Shown: piece by piece, positions 16,753-24,531 of the stretch | How the letters are laid out: each line of letters opens with the position of its first letter | Numbering within the stretch: position 1 is the first letter of the stretch | DNA from: an uncultured Eubacterium sp. | GTDB taxonomy: Bacteria; Bacillota; Clostridia; Lachnospirales; Lachnospiraceae | NCBI GenBank assembly: GCA_910577225.1 | Contig: CAJTMV010000003.1 | Location: 205,936-269,140, forward strand | Direction: 5' to 3' | DNA length: 63,205 nucleotides | Notes under the pieces: model-generated | What the model saw: the letters and a program-made list of their open reading frames with translations, nothing else | The model's database searches: none | What the model was told of the DNA's origin: nothing | Made by a program: the position numbers and the translations under genes

Positions 16753-18452
16753 ATCGATATCTGTGGTTTGCAGTTGTGCTTGTTGTGCTGATTATTTTAA
16801 AATTTCAGGTAACTGTGCAGAAATTTGCGCATATGGAACAGGTACAGGGGGCAGACCTTCGTGCAGAAGACTGGGACCCGGTCATTGCAGCGGACGTCAA
16901 TCAGACACATTTGTCTGTAAATATTGACGGACATGTGTATACAAACCTGAACGATGGCGTGTATATGGATAAGCAGCGTCGGTTGATGATTCCGACGACA
17001 ATGATACGGGATGCGTTCGACTGCAGCGCACATCTTTATGATCAGAAGATCTTTGTAATTGAGAAGAAGGAAGATGTGCTGGAATTTGAGCAGGACAAAG
17101 ATTATTATATCAAAAATAAAGAAAAACGGGATTTGGACACGCCATTAACCACCCACAATGGCCGGCTTTGTCTTCCGCTGGAAGTGCTGGCGGAAGAGCT
17201 GGGTTATTCGTGCCAGTGGAATATGGAACAAAATGCATGCATGGTGGCTGCACTGACGGCAGATGATCAGATGCATCTGCCGTATCAGTATGATTTGAGA
17301 GAAAAAGGCCGCGCGCCTGCTGTCAGAGATCAGGGGCCGTATGGTACCTGCTGGGCGTTTGCCTCGCTGACCGCATTAGAATCTGCCCGCATGCCGGAAA
17401 CAGACCTGCAGCTGTCCGTCGATCATATGAATCAGAATAACAGCTTTACGAGTTCCCAAAAAGACGGCGGACAGTATACGATGGCGATGGCTTATCTGTC
17501 AGCGTGGCAGGGACCGGTAAGCGAAGCGGATGATCCGTACGGAGACGGAAAGACAGATTCCAGCCTGAACGCGGTCGCCCATGTGCAGGAGATGCAGATT
17601 ATCGAAGCAAAAAATCTGGAGGAGATTAAAAAAGCAGTTTTTCAATACGGCGGGGTGGAGACCTGTATTTATACAACGATGCAGAGCGCCGGCGGAGAAT
17701 CTTCGCATTACAATAACGAAAAAAACGCTTATTGTTATATGGGGGAGGAAAAGCCAAATCACGATGTTGTCATTATCGGCTGGGATGATAATTTTTCGAA
17801 AGATCATTTTCTGACCAATGTGCCGGACGACGGCGCATTTATCTGCCAGAACAGCTGGGGGACGGACTTTGGAGAACAGGGCGTCTTTTACGTATCCTAT
17901 TATGATACGAATATCGGTATTCACAATCTGGTTTTTACAAGCGTCGAAGAGAGTAATAATTATGACAGGCTGTATCAGTCAGATTTATGCGGATGGGTTG
18001 GGCAGATGGGTTACAACAAAGAAAGTGTATACGGAGCGAATGTGTATGTCGCAGAAGCAGACGAGGATGTGGCGGCGGCAGGGTTTTACACAACCGGAAG
18101 GAATACGAGCTATCAGGTATATGTGGTGCCGGAGTTTACCGGTGTACAGTCTCTGGAAGATCGGATACCTGTAGCAGAGGGGCAGTTTGCCAATGCCGGC
18201 TATCATACGGTCCGCTTCGATCAGTGCATACGAGTGGCAAAAGACAGCAAATTTGGAGTCGTCGTCTGGCTGTCCACGCCGAATGCAGCAAGACCGCTGG
18301 CGATTGAATACCAGGCGGATGAGCTGACAGAAGAAGCCGATCTTTCCGACGGCGAGGGATATGTGAGCGCGCAGGGCGATACATGGGCGGATGCCAGAGA
18401 GACGCTCAGATGTAATTTGTGCATCAAGGCATATACGCGAAACGTACAATAA
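16740..18452 (+). CDS. Membrane-anchored papain-like (C1) cysteine protease
   Basis: A 570-residue secreted or membrane-anchored protease. An N-terminal hydrophobic segment (about 7-22) is followed by a copper-amine-oxidase-N-like domain (about 60-165: GVYMDKQRRLMIPTT, LCLPLEVLAEELGY). The C1 catalytic domain has PYGTCWAFASL (Cys204), NHDVVIIGWDD (His341) and CQNSWGTDFGEQG (Asn371). The last 170 residues resemble the lectin-like domain often attached to bacterial C1 proteases. It overlaps the methyltransferase gene and precedes a cell-wall amidase, so an extracytoplasmic role at the envelope is likely. The substrate is unknown. Confidence 0.85.
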   Translation: MRALNRYLWFAVVLVVLIILKFQVTVQKFAHMEQVQGADLRAEDWDPVIAADVNQTHLSVNIDGHVYTNLNDGVYMDKQRRLMIPTTMIRDAFDCSAHLYDQKIFVIEKKEDVLEFEQDKDYYIKNKEKRDLDTPLTTHNGRLCLPLEVLAEELGYSCQWNMEQNACMVAALTADDQMHLPYQYDLREKGRAPAVRDQGPYGTCWAFASLTALESARMPETDLQLSVDHMNQNNSFTSSQKDGGQYTMAMAYLSAWQGPVSEADDPYGDGKTDSSLNAVAHVQEMQIIEAKNLEEIKKAVFQYGGVETCIYTTMQSAGGESSHYNNEKNAYCYMGEEKPNHDVVIIGWDDNFSKDHFLTNVPDDGAFICQNSWGTDFGEQGVFYVSYYDTNIGIHNLVFTSVEESNNYDRLYQSDLCGWVGQMGYNKESVYGANVYVAEADEDVAAAGFYTTGRNTSYQVYVVPEFTGVQSLEDRIPVAEGQFANAGYHTVRFDQCIRVAKDSKFGVVVWLSTPNAARPLAIEYQADELTEEADLSDGEGYVSAQGDTWADARETLRCNLCIKAYTRNVQ

Positions 18453-18524
18453 AAGACTGCGGTACGGTCCGTTTCAATCGCAACAGAGACACTGACGCAG
18501 AGGGTTACAGAGGAGGAAAATGAT

Positions 18525-19682
18525 ATGGAAAGGAAAATGGCACGTTTTACAGCATTTTTTACATGTGCATTTTCTCTTTTTATATGCGTGGCAGTATGGT
18601 TTCTGCCGGAATTAGAACAACGGATCGAAGCGTATAGCGCAAGCATCCGCAGAGATCAGCTGGCACGGGAAGAACGGTACGCGCTGCTGGAAAAAATGTC
18701 CGGTCTGGAAATTATGGATTATAATACCCAGCAGGTGCAGCAGCAGGCGGAAAAAGCAGAAAAGGAAGAAAAAGAAATCATAAAAGAAGGAGGAGATCCG
18801 GAGCCGCAGGAAGATGTGATCGTCATTACCCATCAGATGCAGCTGGAGCTTCCTTCAGGGGCGGACGCGTCGAATGTGGAGGTAGTACACGATCTGATCG
18901 AACGCCGGATCGATATCCGGATACCGGGAGCGGACAAAAATTATATTTATGATTATATGGTGCTTGGTGAAAGCGGGGATATGGAAAGTCTTGACTATTT
19001 TAGCGAGGGTGACAGTGGTACGGTTGCCCTGACGATGGATAAGGTTGTAGAGGCGGATTATAGTTTTGATGAGAACTATTTATATCTGGACTTTTTATCG
19101 CCGGCAGAGATGCATGACAGAATTATCGTGGTAGACGCAGGACATGGCGGAGGCGCGCCAGGAGCGGTATCGGGTACACATTATGAAAAAAATATTACGC
19201 TTGCGATTGTGCAGCAGCTGAAAAAGCTGTTTGATGAGGCAGACGATCCCCAGATCGGCGTTTATTATACGAGACTGGATGACACGAATCCGTCGCTTTC
19301 TGACAGGGTAGGACTTGCAAATGAATTAAACGCGGATTTATTTGTAAGCGTCCATATCAATTCGTTAAAAGGAAATCCGGGCGTAGAAGGCGTAGAGGTG
19401 ATGTATGATGAGCTTGCACCGGATACGGCGTTTGACACAAAAGATTTTGCGCAGATCTGTCTGGATGAACAGGTGGCTGCACTTGGCGCAAAGAAACGCA
19501 GACTTATAGACGGAAATAAAATCTATATTATACGAAATTCCATAGCGCCGGCCGCACTTATTGAGGTAGGCTTTATGAACAATCCGAACGAGCTTGCAAG
19601 GCTGACAGATCCGGGATATCAGAAAAAATCGGCGCAGGGCATTTACCAGGCGCTGCAAAAATCGCTCAAACAGCTGAAATAA
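18525..19682 (+). CDS. N-acetylmuramoyl-L-alanine amidase (Amidase_3)
   Basis: Cleaves the amide bond between muramic acid and L-alanine in peptidoglycan. An N-terminal membrane segment (about 10-28) and a charged coiled stretch come first, then a beta-rich AMIN-like domain (about 95-195), then the catalytic domain. Zinc ligands fit VDAGHGGG (His), GTHYEKN (Glu) and VSVHINS (His); the general-base Glu is in ALIEVGFMNN. GAGGAGGA precedes ATG 18525. At 385 residues it is a single-domain enzyme without SPOR or LysM. Located downstream of the protease with a 72-bp gap. Confidence 0.9.
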   Translation: MERKMARFTAFFTCAFSLFICVAVWFLPELEQRIEAYSASIRRDQLAREERYALLEKMSGLEIMDYNTQQVQQQAEKAEKEEKEIIKEGGDPEPQEDVIVITHQMQLELPSGADASNVEVVHDLIERRIDIRIPGADKNYIYDYMVLGESGDMESLDYFSEGDSGTVALTMDKVVEADYSFDENYLYLDFLSPAEMHDRIIVVDAGHGGGAPGAVSGTHYEKNITLAIVQQLKKLFDEADDPQIGVYYTRLDDTNPSLSDRVGLANELNADLFVSVHINSLKGNPGVEGVEVMYDELAPDTAFDTKDFAQICLDEQVAALGAKKRRLIDGNKIYIIRNSIAPAALIEVGFMNNPNELARLTDPGYQKKSAQGIYQALQKSLKQLK

Positions 19683-19703
19683 TACAAAAACAGGAGAAAA
19701 GAA

Positions 19704-20318
19704 ATGGCAAAAAGAATCATATTTGCAACAGGAAATGAAAACAAGATGAAAGAAATCAGGGAAATTATGGCAGATTGCGGATTGGAAATATTGTCGATAA
19801 AAGAAGCCGCGCTGGAGGCAGACGTGATCGAAGATGGAACGACGTTCGAAGAAAATGCCTGTAAAAAAGTGACAGAGATTGCGAAACTGGCGCCGGAGGA
19901 TATTATACTCGCAGATGATTCCGGGCTGGAAATCGATTATCTGAATAAAGAGCCGGGCATCTATTCGGCCCGATATATGGGAGAAAATACTTCTTATGAG
20001 ATCAAAAACCAGCAGCTGCTATACCGTCTGACTGGTGTGGAAAAAGAACAAAGAAGCGCACGTTTTGTGTGCGCAATTGCAGCAGCGGCCCCGGGCAGCG
20101 AGGCGTTTACCACGAGAGGGACGATCGAAGGCTATATCGGCTGGCAGCCGGCAGGTACGAATGGTTTTGGTTATGACCCGATATTTTATGTGGATACTTA
20201 TGGCTGTTCCACCGCAGAGCTTTCGATGGAACAAAAAAACGCGCTTAGCCACAGAGGCAATGCGCTGCGGGCAATGAAAAAGGAACTGGTCAAAAGAGGA
20301 ATATTGGAGCTGCATTGA
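19704..20318 (+). CDS. rdgB: XTP/dITP diphosphatase (Ham1/RdgB)
   Basis: Removes non-canonical purine nucleotides (XTP, dITP) from the nucleotide pool by releasing pyrophosphate. Family motifs are all present: ATGNENKMKEI at the start, DDSGLEIDYLN with PGIYSARYMGE, GYDPIF and a SHRGNAL end. Length (204) is normal. It begins 22 bp after the amidase and is followed 26 bp on by a phosphodiesterase of the same cluster type; rdgB-yfcE pairs are common in Firmicutes. Confidence 0.93.
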   Translation: MAKRIIFATGNENKMKEIREIMADCGLEILSIKEAALEADVIEDGTTFEENACKKVTEIAKLAPEDIILADDSGLEIDYLNKEPGIYSARYMGENTSYEIKNQQLLYRLTGVEKEQRSARFVCAIAAAAPGSEAFTTRGTIEGYIGWQPAGTNGFGYDPIFYVDTYGCSTAELSMEQKNALSHRGNALRAMKKELVKRGILELH

Positions 20319-20343
20319 ACGACAACGAAAGGGGAGGGGCGTT

Positions 20344-20823
20344 ATGAGAGTATTAGTGATCAGCGATACACATGGATATCATAAAAATCTGGACCGGGTG
20401 CTGGAACTGGAGCGTCCCTACCAGCAGGTCATTCATCTGGGAGATCTCGAAGGAGATGAAGATTATCTGGAAGCAGCTGCAGGATGTCCGGTAGAGGCAG
20501 TAAGAGGCAATAACGATTATTTTTCGCCGTTACCGCAGGAACAGATCATTGAAATAGCCGGAAAGCGGATATTTATGACACATGGACATTATTATTATGT
20601 AGTCGCAGGCTTGGAGCATCTGATCAGGGAAGCGAAGGGCCGGGATGTGGATATCGTAATGTTTGGACATATCCATCGTCCGGTGATACGACAGGAAGGC
20701 GCATTGATGGTAATCAATCCCGGAAGTCTGTCTTTTCCACGGCAGGAAGACCGCAAACCGTCCTATATCGTAATGGAAACAGACGCGCAAAAGGGATTTC
20801 AATATTTTTTGAAATTTTTTTAA
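20344..20823 (+). CDS. YfcE/MJ0936-type metallophosphodiesterase
   Basis: A 159-residue calcineurin-like phosphoesterase. Metal-binding motifs are SDTHG (D8, H10), HLGDLEGD, RGNND, THGHYY and FGHIHRP. This group hydrolyses phosphodiesters in vitro; the physiological substrate is unknown. GGGGAGGGG precedes the ATG. It ends next to the promoter of the tRNA cluster with a T-rich 3' end (TTTTTTTAAAAAAAG). Confidence 0.9.
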   Translation: MRVLVISDTHGYHKNLDRVLELERPYQQVIHLGDLEGDEDYLEAAAGCPVEAVRGNNDYFSPLPQEQIIEIAGKRIFMTHGHYYYVVAGLEHLIREAKGRDVDIVMFGHIHRPVIRQEGALMVINPGSLSFPRQEDRKPSYIVMETDAQKGFQYFLKFF

Positions 20824-20831
20824 AAAAAGTG

Positions 20832-20860
20832 TTGACAATCTGGAAATAGTAGGGTATACT
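20832..20860 (+). promoter_or_regulatory. Promoter of the tRNA cluster
   Basis: TTGACA (20832-20837) and TATACT (20855-20860) are separated by 17 bp, 38 bp before the first tRNA gene. Confidence 0.88.
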
Positions 20861-20897
20861 TTATCTTGCGTTCGGGAAAACAGAAAAGTTAACACAG

Positions 20898-20972
20898 CGG
20901 GGTGTGGCTCAGCTTGGCTAGAGCGCCTGGTTTGGGACCAGGAGGCCGCAGGTTCGAATCCTGTCACCCCGA
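20898..20972 (+). tRNA. tRNA-Pro (TGG)
   Basis: Acceptor stem CGGGGTG/CACCCCG, T-loop GGTTCGAATC, anticodon loop TTTGGGA with anticodon TGG. CCA is not encoded. First of six tRNA genes on this strand. Confidence 0.95.
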
Positions 20973-20986
20973 TCGTTAAAAAACAT

Positions 20987-21057
20987 GCGGGTGTAGTTCA
21001 ATGGTAGAACACCAGCCTTCCAAGCTGGATACGTGGGTTCGATTCCCATCACCCGCT
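20987..21057 (+). tRNA. tRNA-Gly (TCC)
   Basis: Acceptor GCGGGTG/CACCCGC, anticodon stem CAGCC/GGCTG-type around CTTCCAA with anticodon TCC, T-loop GGTTCGATTC. CCA not encoded. Confidence 0.95.
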
Positions 21058-21085
21058 TTGTCATGTCAAATGACAGCTAATATGT

Positions 21086-21159
<74 letters not shown>

Positions 21160-21163
21160 TTAT

Positions 21164-21238
21164 GGTGGGTATAGCGCAGTTGGTTAGCGCGCCAGATTGT
21201 GGCTCTGGAGGCCCAGGGTTCGAATCCCTGTATCCACC
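21164..21238 (+). tRNA. tRNA-His (GTG)
   Basis: The gene encodes the extra 5' G (position -1) that pairs with C73, then acceptor GTGGGTA/TATCCAC. Anticodon loop TTGTGGC with GTG. Confidence 0.95.
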
Positions 21239-21282
21239 CTTTGCGTTGCGGACAGCAGCCAATACGCAGAAGGACAAGTTAA

Positions 21283-21354
21283 TGGGCTATCGCCAAGCGG
21301 TAAGGCACAGGACTTTGACTCCTGCATTCACCAGTTCGAATCTGGTTAGCCCAG
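21283..21354 (+). tRNA. tRNA-Gln (TTG)
   Basis: Acceptor TGGGCTA/TAGCCCA, anticodon loop CTTTGAC (TTG), T-loop AGTTCGAATC. The first pair T-A is usual for bacterial tRNA-Gln. Confidence 0.95.
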
Positions 21355-21374
21355 TTTCGAAATTTTATGTTGCA

Positions 21375-21449
21375 TGGGATACTAGCTCAGTTGGTAGAGC
21401 ACTTGACTTTTAATCAAGTTGTCGGGGGTTCGACTCCCCCGTGTCTCAT
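21375..21449 (+). tRNA. tRNA-Lys (TTT)
   Basis: Acceptor TGGGATA/TGTCTCA with two G-T pairs, anticodon loop CTTTTAA (TTT), T-loop GGTTCGACTC. Last gene of the cluster; a run of nine T's follows at about 21510 (GGATGGGGTTTTTTTTT) and may help terminate. Confidence 0.93.
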
Positions 21450-21530
21450 TTGTAGATTAGTTGCAGAGAAATGTTATAAGAGATTAGGTGAAGCACTCCG
21501 TGGATGGGGTTTTTTTTTGGCTGTGTGGAC

Positions 21531-21754
21531 GACGCTGCGGGCTGCGGATGGGAGCGCCTGCGGGAGACATACCCTGAGCGGACTGGGGTAACGCTGCGGT
21601 GAACTAATCGCTAACTGCGACTAAGACACTCGGCGTGTGGGCCTCGTGCCTAAGTCTCCGTAAGCGATGGATTTCACCTCCGCTAAAAGCACCCCTTGGA
21701 CGTCCTTTCAGGGTATGTCTCCCGCAGGCGCTCCCATCCACAGCCCGCAGCGTC
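21531..21754. repeat. 224-bp fold-back element with 45-bp arms
   Basis: The arm starting GACGCTGCGGGCTG (21531-21575) is the reverse complement of the arm ending CAGCCCGCAGCGTC (21710-21754), with one mismatch over about 45 bp. The 130-bp centre folds again: GCGGTGAACTAATCGC faces GCGATGGATTTCACC, and CGACTAAGACAC faces GTGCCTAAGTCTCCG. The whole element is GC-rich in an AT-rich gap. No ORF. It could be a MITE-like mobile repeat or a structured RNA; flanking target duplications are not obvious. Confidence 0.75.
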
Positions 21755-22089
21755 TGGTTTTCTCAGGCTTTAAATAATTATGGATACGTCCGCGCAGCCG
21801 TCCAAAAGTAATATTTCATCTATAATTGCAGCCAATCTGTGTTTTAAAGAGTTTTTCCCAGAAATTAATTGTATATACTGGTTCGGCATATCTGTTGAAT
21901 AAGCTGCATACGAAGCAGGAATTATAACGCCATTATACTGCAAGAAAATATTTATAAAATAACTGGACAAATCATACAATTTTATGGTAAGATTAAAAAA
22001 GTTAAGAATTTCATAAAAAACATTAAAAAACGAAGGCGTTTTGCACATTGGTGCAGGGCGTTTTTTTGCTTTTTTGGAGGGAAAAAGGT

Positions 22090-22557
22090 ATGAGACGTAA
22101 ATTAGACTTTATCGATCACCAGATTATCAGTTTATTGCAGGCGAATGCAAGAATGTCGTTAAAGGACATTGCATCGAAAGTGTTTTTATCTTCTCCGGCG
22201 GCTTCTGCCAGGCTGGAGAAACTGGAACGGGAAGGATATATTACAGGGTTTCATGCAAGTATTAACCATGAGAAGATGGGATATAACATCAAGGCGTTTA
22301 TTACGCTGGCAGTAGATGCCAGATTAAAAGAGCAGTTTCTGGACGATATGCGTCAGTGCAGAAATGTGATTGAGTGTAACTGCATCACCGGTGATTATGC
22401 CATGCTGCTGGAAGTTGTATATCCGGATACCGAATCTTTAGAGCGTTTTGTCGGTAAGATGCAGAAATATGGGAAAACGCAGACGCAGATTGTTTTTTCT
22501 ACTGCAGTGGAGCACAGGGAACTGTCACCGGCTCTGGAGATAGAAAGAGCCGGATAA
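22090..22557 (+). CDS. Lrp/AsnC-family transcription regulator
   Basis: A 155-residue regulator. Residues 8-55 are the winged helix-turn-helix (DHQIISLLQANARMSLKDIA, then SSPAASARLEKLEREGYI). Residues 65-145 form the RAM ligand-binding domain (FITLAVDARLKEQF, NVIECNCITGDYAMLLEV). Such proteins respond to amino acids. ATG 22090 has AAAAAGG and GGAGGG upstream; the longer frame from 22048 adds a stretch not found in the family. It stands alone ahead of bioY, and no target sequence is evident. Confidence 0.88.
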   Translation: MRRKLDFIDHQIISLLQANARMSLKDIASKVFLSSPAASARLEKLEREGYITGFHASINHEKMGYNIKAFITLAVDARLKEQFLDDMRQCRNVIECNCITGDYAMLLEVVYPDTESLERFVGKMQKYGKTQTQIVFSTAVEHRELSPALEIERAG

Positions 22558-22586
22558 ATGAACATGATTGTGATACATATGGTTAT

Positions 22587-22617
22587 TTGTTACCCTTTTA
22601 AAATTGATTGTTAACAA
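22587..22617 (+). promoter_or_regulatory. BirA-like operator, upstream copy
   Basis: TTGTTACCC (22587-22595) and TGTTAACAA (22609-22617) form an inverted repeat with a 13-bp spacer, close to the biotin-operator half sites TTGTTAACC/GGTTAACAA. It lies 15 bp ahead of the -35 box of the bioY promoter. Confidence 0.5.
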
Positions 22618-22632
22618 TTTTCGGTACTTCTA

Positions 22633-22660
22633 TTGACAAATGGTAAAAATAGTCTATAAT
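22633..22660 (+). promoter_or_regulatory. bioY promoter
   Basis: Perfect TTGACA (22633-22638) and TATAAT (22655-22660) with a 16-bp spacer, 45 bp before the bioY start. It lies between the two BirA-like sites. Confidence 0.88.
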
Positions 22661-22673
22661 AAAAAATGTCAAA

Positions 22674-22704
22674 TAGTTAAACAAAAGAAAGAGGGGGTTA
22701 ACAA
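22674..22704 (+). promoter_or_regulatory. BirA-like operator, downstream copy
   Basis: TAGTTAAAC (22674-22682) and GGTTAACAA (22696-22704) with a 13-bp spacer. The right half is a perfect consensus half site. It overlaps the bioY ribosome binding site (AGAGGGGG) and sits just after the transcription start, a natural repressor position. Confidence 0.6.
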
Positions 22705-22705
22705 T

Positions 22706-23263
22706 ATGAAAGAAGAAACAGCAACAGCATTGCCAATCCGCCAGCTATGCTCTGTCGCGCTCATGTCAGCCATTATGTGTCTGCTTGGGCCGGTATCGAT
22801 TCCGATTGGGCCGGTACCGATTTCTGCGATGACGCTCGTTATTTATCTGACATTGTATGTACTGGGGATGAAGCTGGGGACAATCAGCTGTGCGATTTAT
22901 TTGATGCTGGGATTTGTCGGTGTTCCGGTATTTGCCGGATATACCGCAGGAGCCGCAAAGCTGCTCGGCCCGACAGGAGGGTATCTGGCCGGATATCTCT
23001 GTCTGACGCTGGTCGGCGGACTGGTTATGGAAAAAGCGGCTTATAAAAGAATCTGGTGCATCGTGGGTATGATTGCAGGAACAGCAGTGTTGTATGCGTT
23101 TGGTACCGTCTGGTTTGTCATTATGATGGAATGCGATGTTTCTTATGCAGTTTCTGTCTGCGTGACACCGTTTCTGATCGGTGATTTTGCAAAAATTGTG
23201 CTGGCGGAATTAGCTGGCCAGGAAGTACGCAAAAGACTTAAGTCTGCGCATCTGATCGACTGA
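22706..23263 (+). CDS. bioY: Biotin transporter substrate-binding subunit
   Basis: BioY is the membrane S-component for biotin uptake, working alone or with an ECF energising module. The 185-residue protein has about six membrane segments; the family signature PVSIPIGPVPISAMTLVIYL and the later GPTGGYLAGY are present. ATG 22706 follows GAGGGGG; the frame extends to 22640 but overlaps the promoter. No ECF ATPase genes are adjacent. Control by a biotin-responsive BirA is likely from the two operator-like sites upstream. Confidence 0.93.
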   Translation: MKEETATALPIRQLCSVALMSAIMCLLGPVSIPIGPVPISAMTLVIYLTLYVLGMKLGTISCAIYLMLGFVGVPVFAGYTAGAAKLLGPTGGYLAGYLCLTLVGGLVMEKAAYKRIWCIVGMIAGTAVLYAFGTVWFVIMMECDVSYAVSVCVTPFLIGDFAKIVLAELAGQEVRKRLKSAHLID

Positions 23264-23320
23264 AAAGCGGTCATAAACCCACTTTCCGCCGGCGGACAGA
23301 TGTCGGATGCTTCACAGATT

Positions 23321-23720
23321 TCAAATTAATTCGGAGACAACTATTGGAAGGCCGTTATCGATGGCAGTCTGAAGTTTTTTACGCATTGCTTCTTTGTGGG
23401 CAGGTGCATAAAAATGAAAGGCATACGTCAGATGACGGCCTTTGAGCGGGGAAGCAGCCGCACAATCGACATCCTGCGGCCAGTCTGGCGTACCTATGAT
23501 AATAATGGCATGTTTCCATTTGCTTCGTTACATATTTCATAAATTACATGATCTTAACCGCAATATCGTCGGGCCATTTTCTGAAAAAAGGTTTTGGCCT
23601 GTTCTGACCGCTTTATCTATAAGCGTTTCCAAATCTTTCTGGTTTTGAGCAGAACCGATTGGAACGAACGTCAATATTTCTGAAAAAAATCCAACGGCAA
23701 TAGCAAATACCACGCACATA
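23321..23720 (-). pseudogene. Decayed GH5 endoglucanase remnant
   Basis: On the minus strand two pieces of a glycoside hydrolase family 5 enzyme are readable in different frames. One gives VIYEICNEANGN (near 23547-23512), which holds the acid/base Glu of the family's NE motif. The next gives IIIIGTPDWPQDVD, SPLKGRHLTYAFHFYAPAH and NGLPIVVSEL, ending at a stop at 23321. The segment normally between the two pieces (some 20-30 residues) is missing, frames shift at least twice, and the N-terminal half and catalytic nucleophile region are absent or unreadable. It is therefore not functional. It points to a lost cellulose- or glucan-degrading capacity or to incoming DNA that decayed. Confidence 0.75.
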
Positions 23721-23772
23721 TGTTAAAATAAATGCGTATCATACAATCATGCAAAAAGCAAAGGGATGAACT

Positions 23773-24501
23773 ATGAAAATATTAATTATCAGACATGCAG
23801 ATCCGGACTATGAAGCGGATTCGCTGACCGAACAGGGATGGAAAGAGGCGGGTCTGCTGGCAGAACGGATTTCGGCTATGGAGATCAAAAATTTCTATGT
23901 GTCTCCATTCGGCAGGGCAAAAGATACGGCCAGCCTGACATTGAAAAAAATGAACCGCGAAGCGGAGGAGTGTCAGTGGCTGAGAGAGTTTTCTCCGCTG
24001 ATCCGGCGTCCGGACAAAGAAAATATGTCTATTGTGTGGGACTGGCTGCCGCAGGACTGGACCGTGGAGGCGGACTTTTATGACAGAGACGCATGGATGC
24101 AGCACAGGATTTTCAGGGAAGGAAAGGTGGCGGAAGAATATCGGTGGGTGACCCAGTGTCTGGATCAGCTCCTGGCAAGGCATGGGTATCAGCGGGAAGG
24201 AAATTATTATCGTGTGACAGACAGTAATATGGATACGATTGCATTTTACTGCCATTTTGGGCTGGAGTGTGTGCTGCTGAGCCATCTGCTTGGCGTGTCG
24301 CCAATGGTGCTCTGGCACGGTTTTTGCGCGGCTCCGTCTTCTGTGACAACGCTTGTGACCGAAGAGCGCAGACAGGGGATCGCTTCTTTTCGGATGAGCA
24401 GCTTTGGGGATGTGTCGCACTTAACGATCGCGGGAGAACAGCCTTCCTTTGCCGCACGTTTTTGCGAGTGCTTTACGAATACGCACGAACGTCACGATTA
24501 A
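23773..24501 (+). CDS. Histidine phosphatase superfamily protein
   Basis: A 242-residue protein of the phosphoglycerate-mutase-like family. LIIRHADPDYE holds the catalytic RH(A/G) motif with the phospho-His, SPFGRAKDTASLT follows, and CHFGLECVLLSHLLG supplies the second His. The middle (85-150) is longer than in small phosphatases. Substrate unknown. It has its own start after the GH5 remnant, with AAAGGGATGA before the ATG. Confidence 0.85.
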   Translation: MKILIIRHADPDYEADSLTEQGWKEAGLLAERISAMEIKNFYVSPFGRAKDTASLTLKKMNREAEECQWLREFSPLIRRPDKENMSIVWDWLPQDWTVEADFYDRDAWMQHRIFREGKVAEEYRWVTQCLDQLLARHGYQREGNYYRVTDSNMDTIAFYCHFGLECVLLSHLLGVSPMVLWHGFCAAPSSVTTLVTEERRQGIASFRMSSFGDVSHLTIAGEQPSFAARFCECFTNTHERHD

Positions 24502-24531
24502 ATCAGAATCTGTTGGCAGGCATGGAATTTC

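Noticed and set aside
21770..22048. 92-codon minus-strand ORF between the fold-back element and the Lrp gene
   Set aside because: No ribosome binding site, no recognisable motif, and its reading frame covers the promoter region of the Lrp gene; might be a remnant but cannot be supported.
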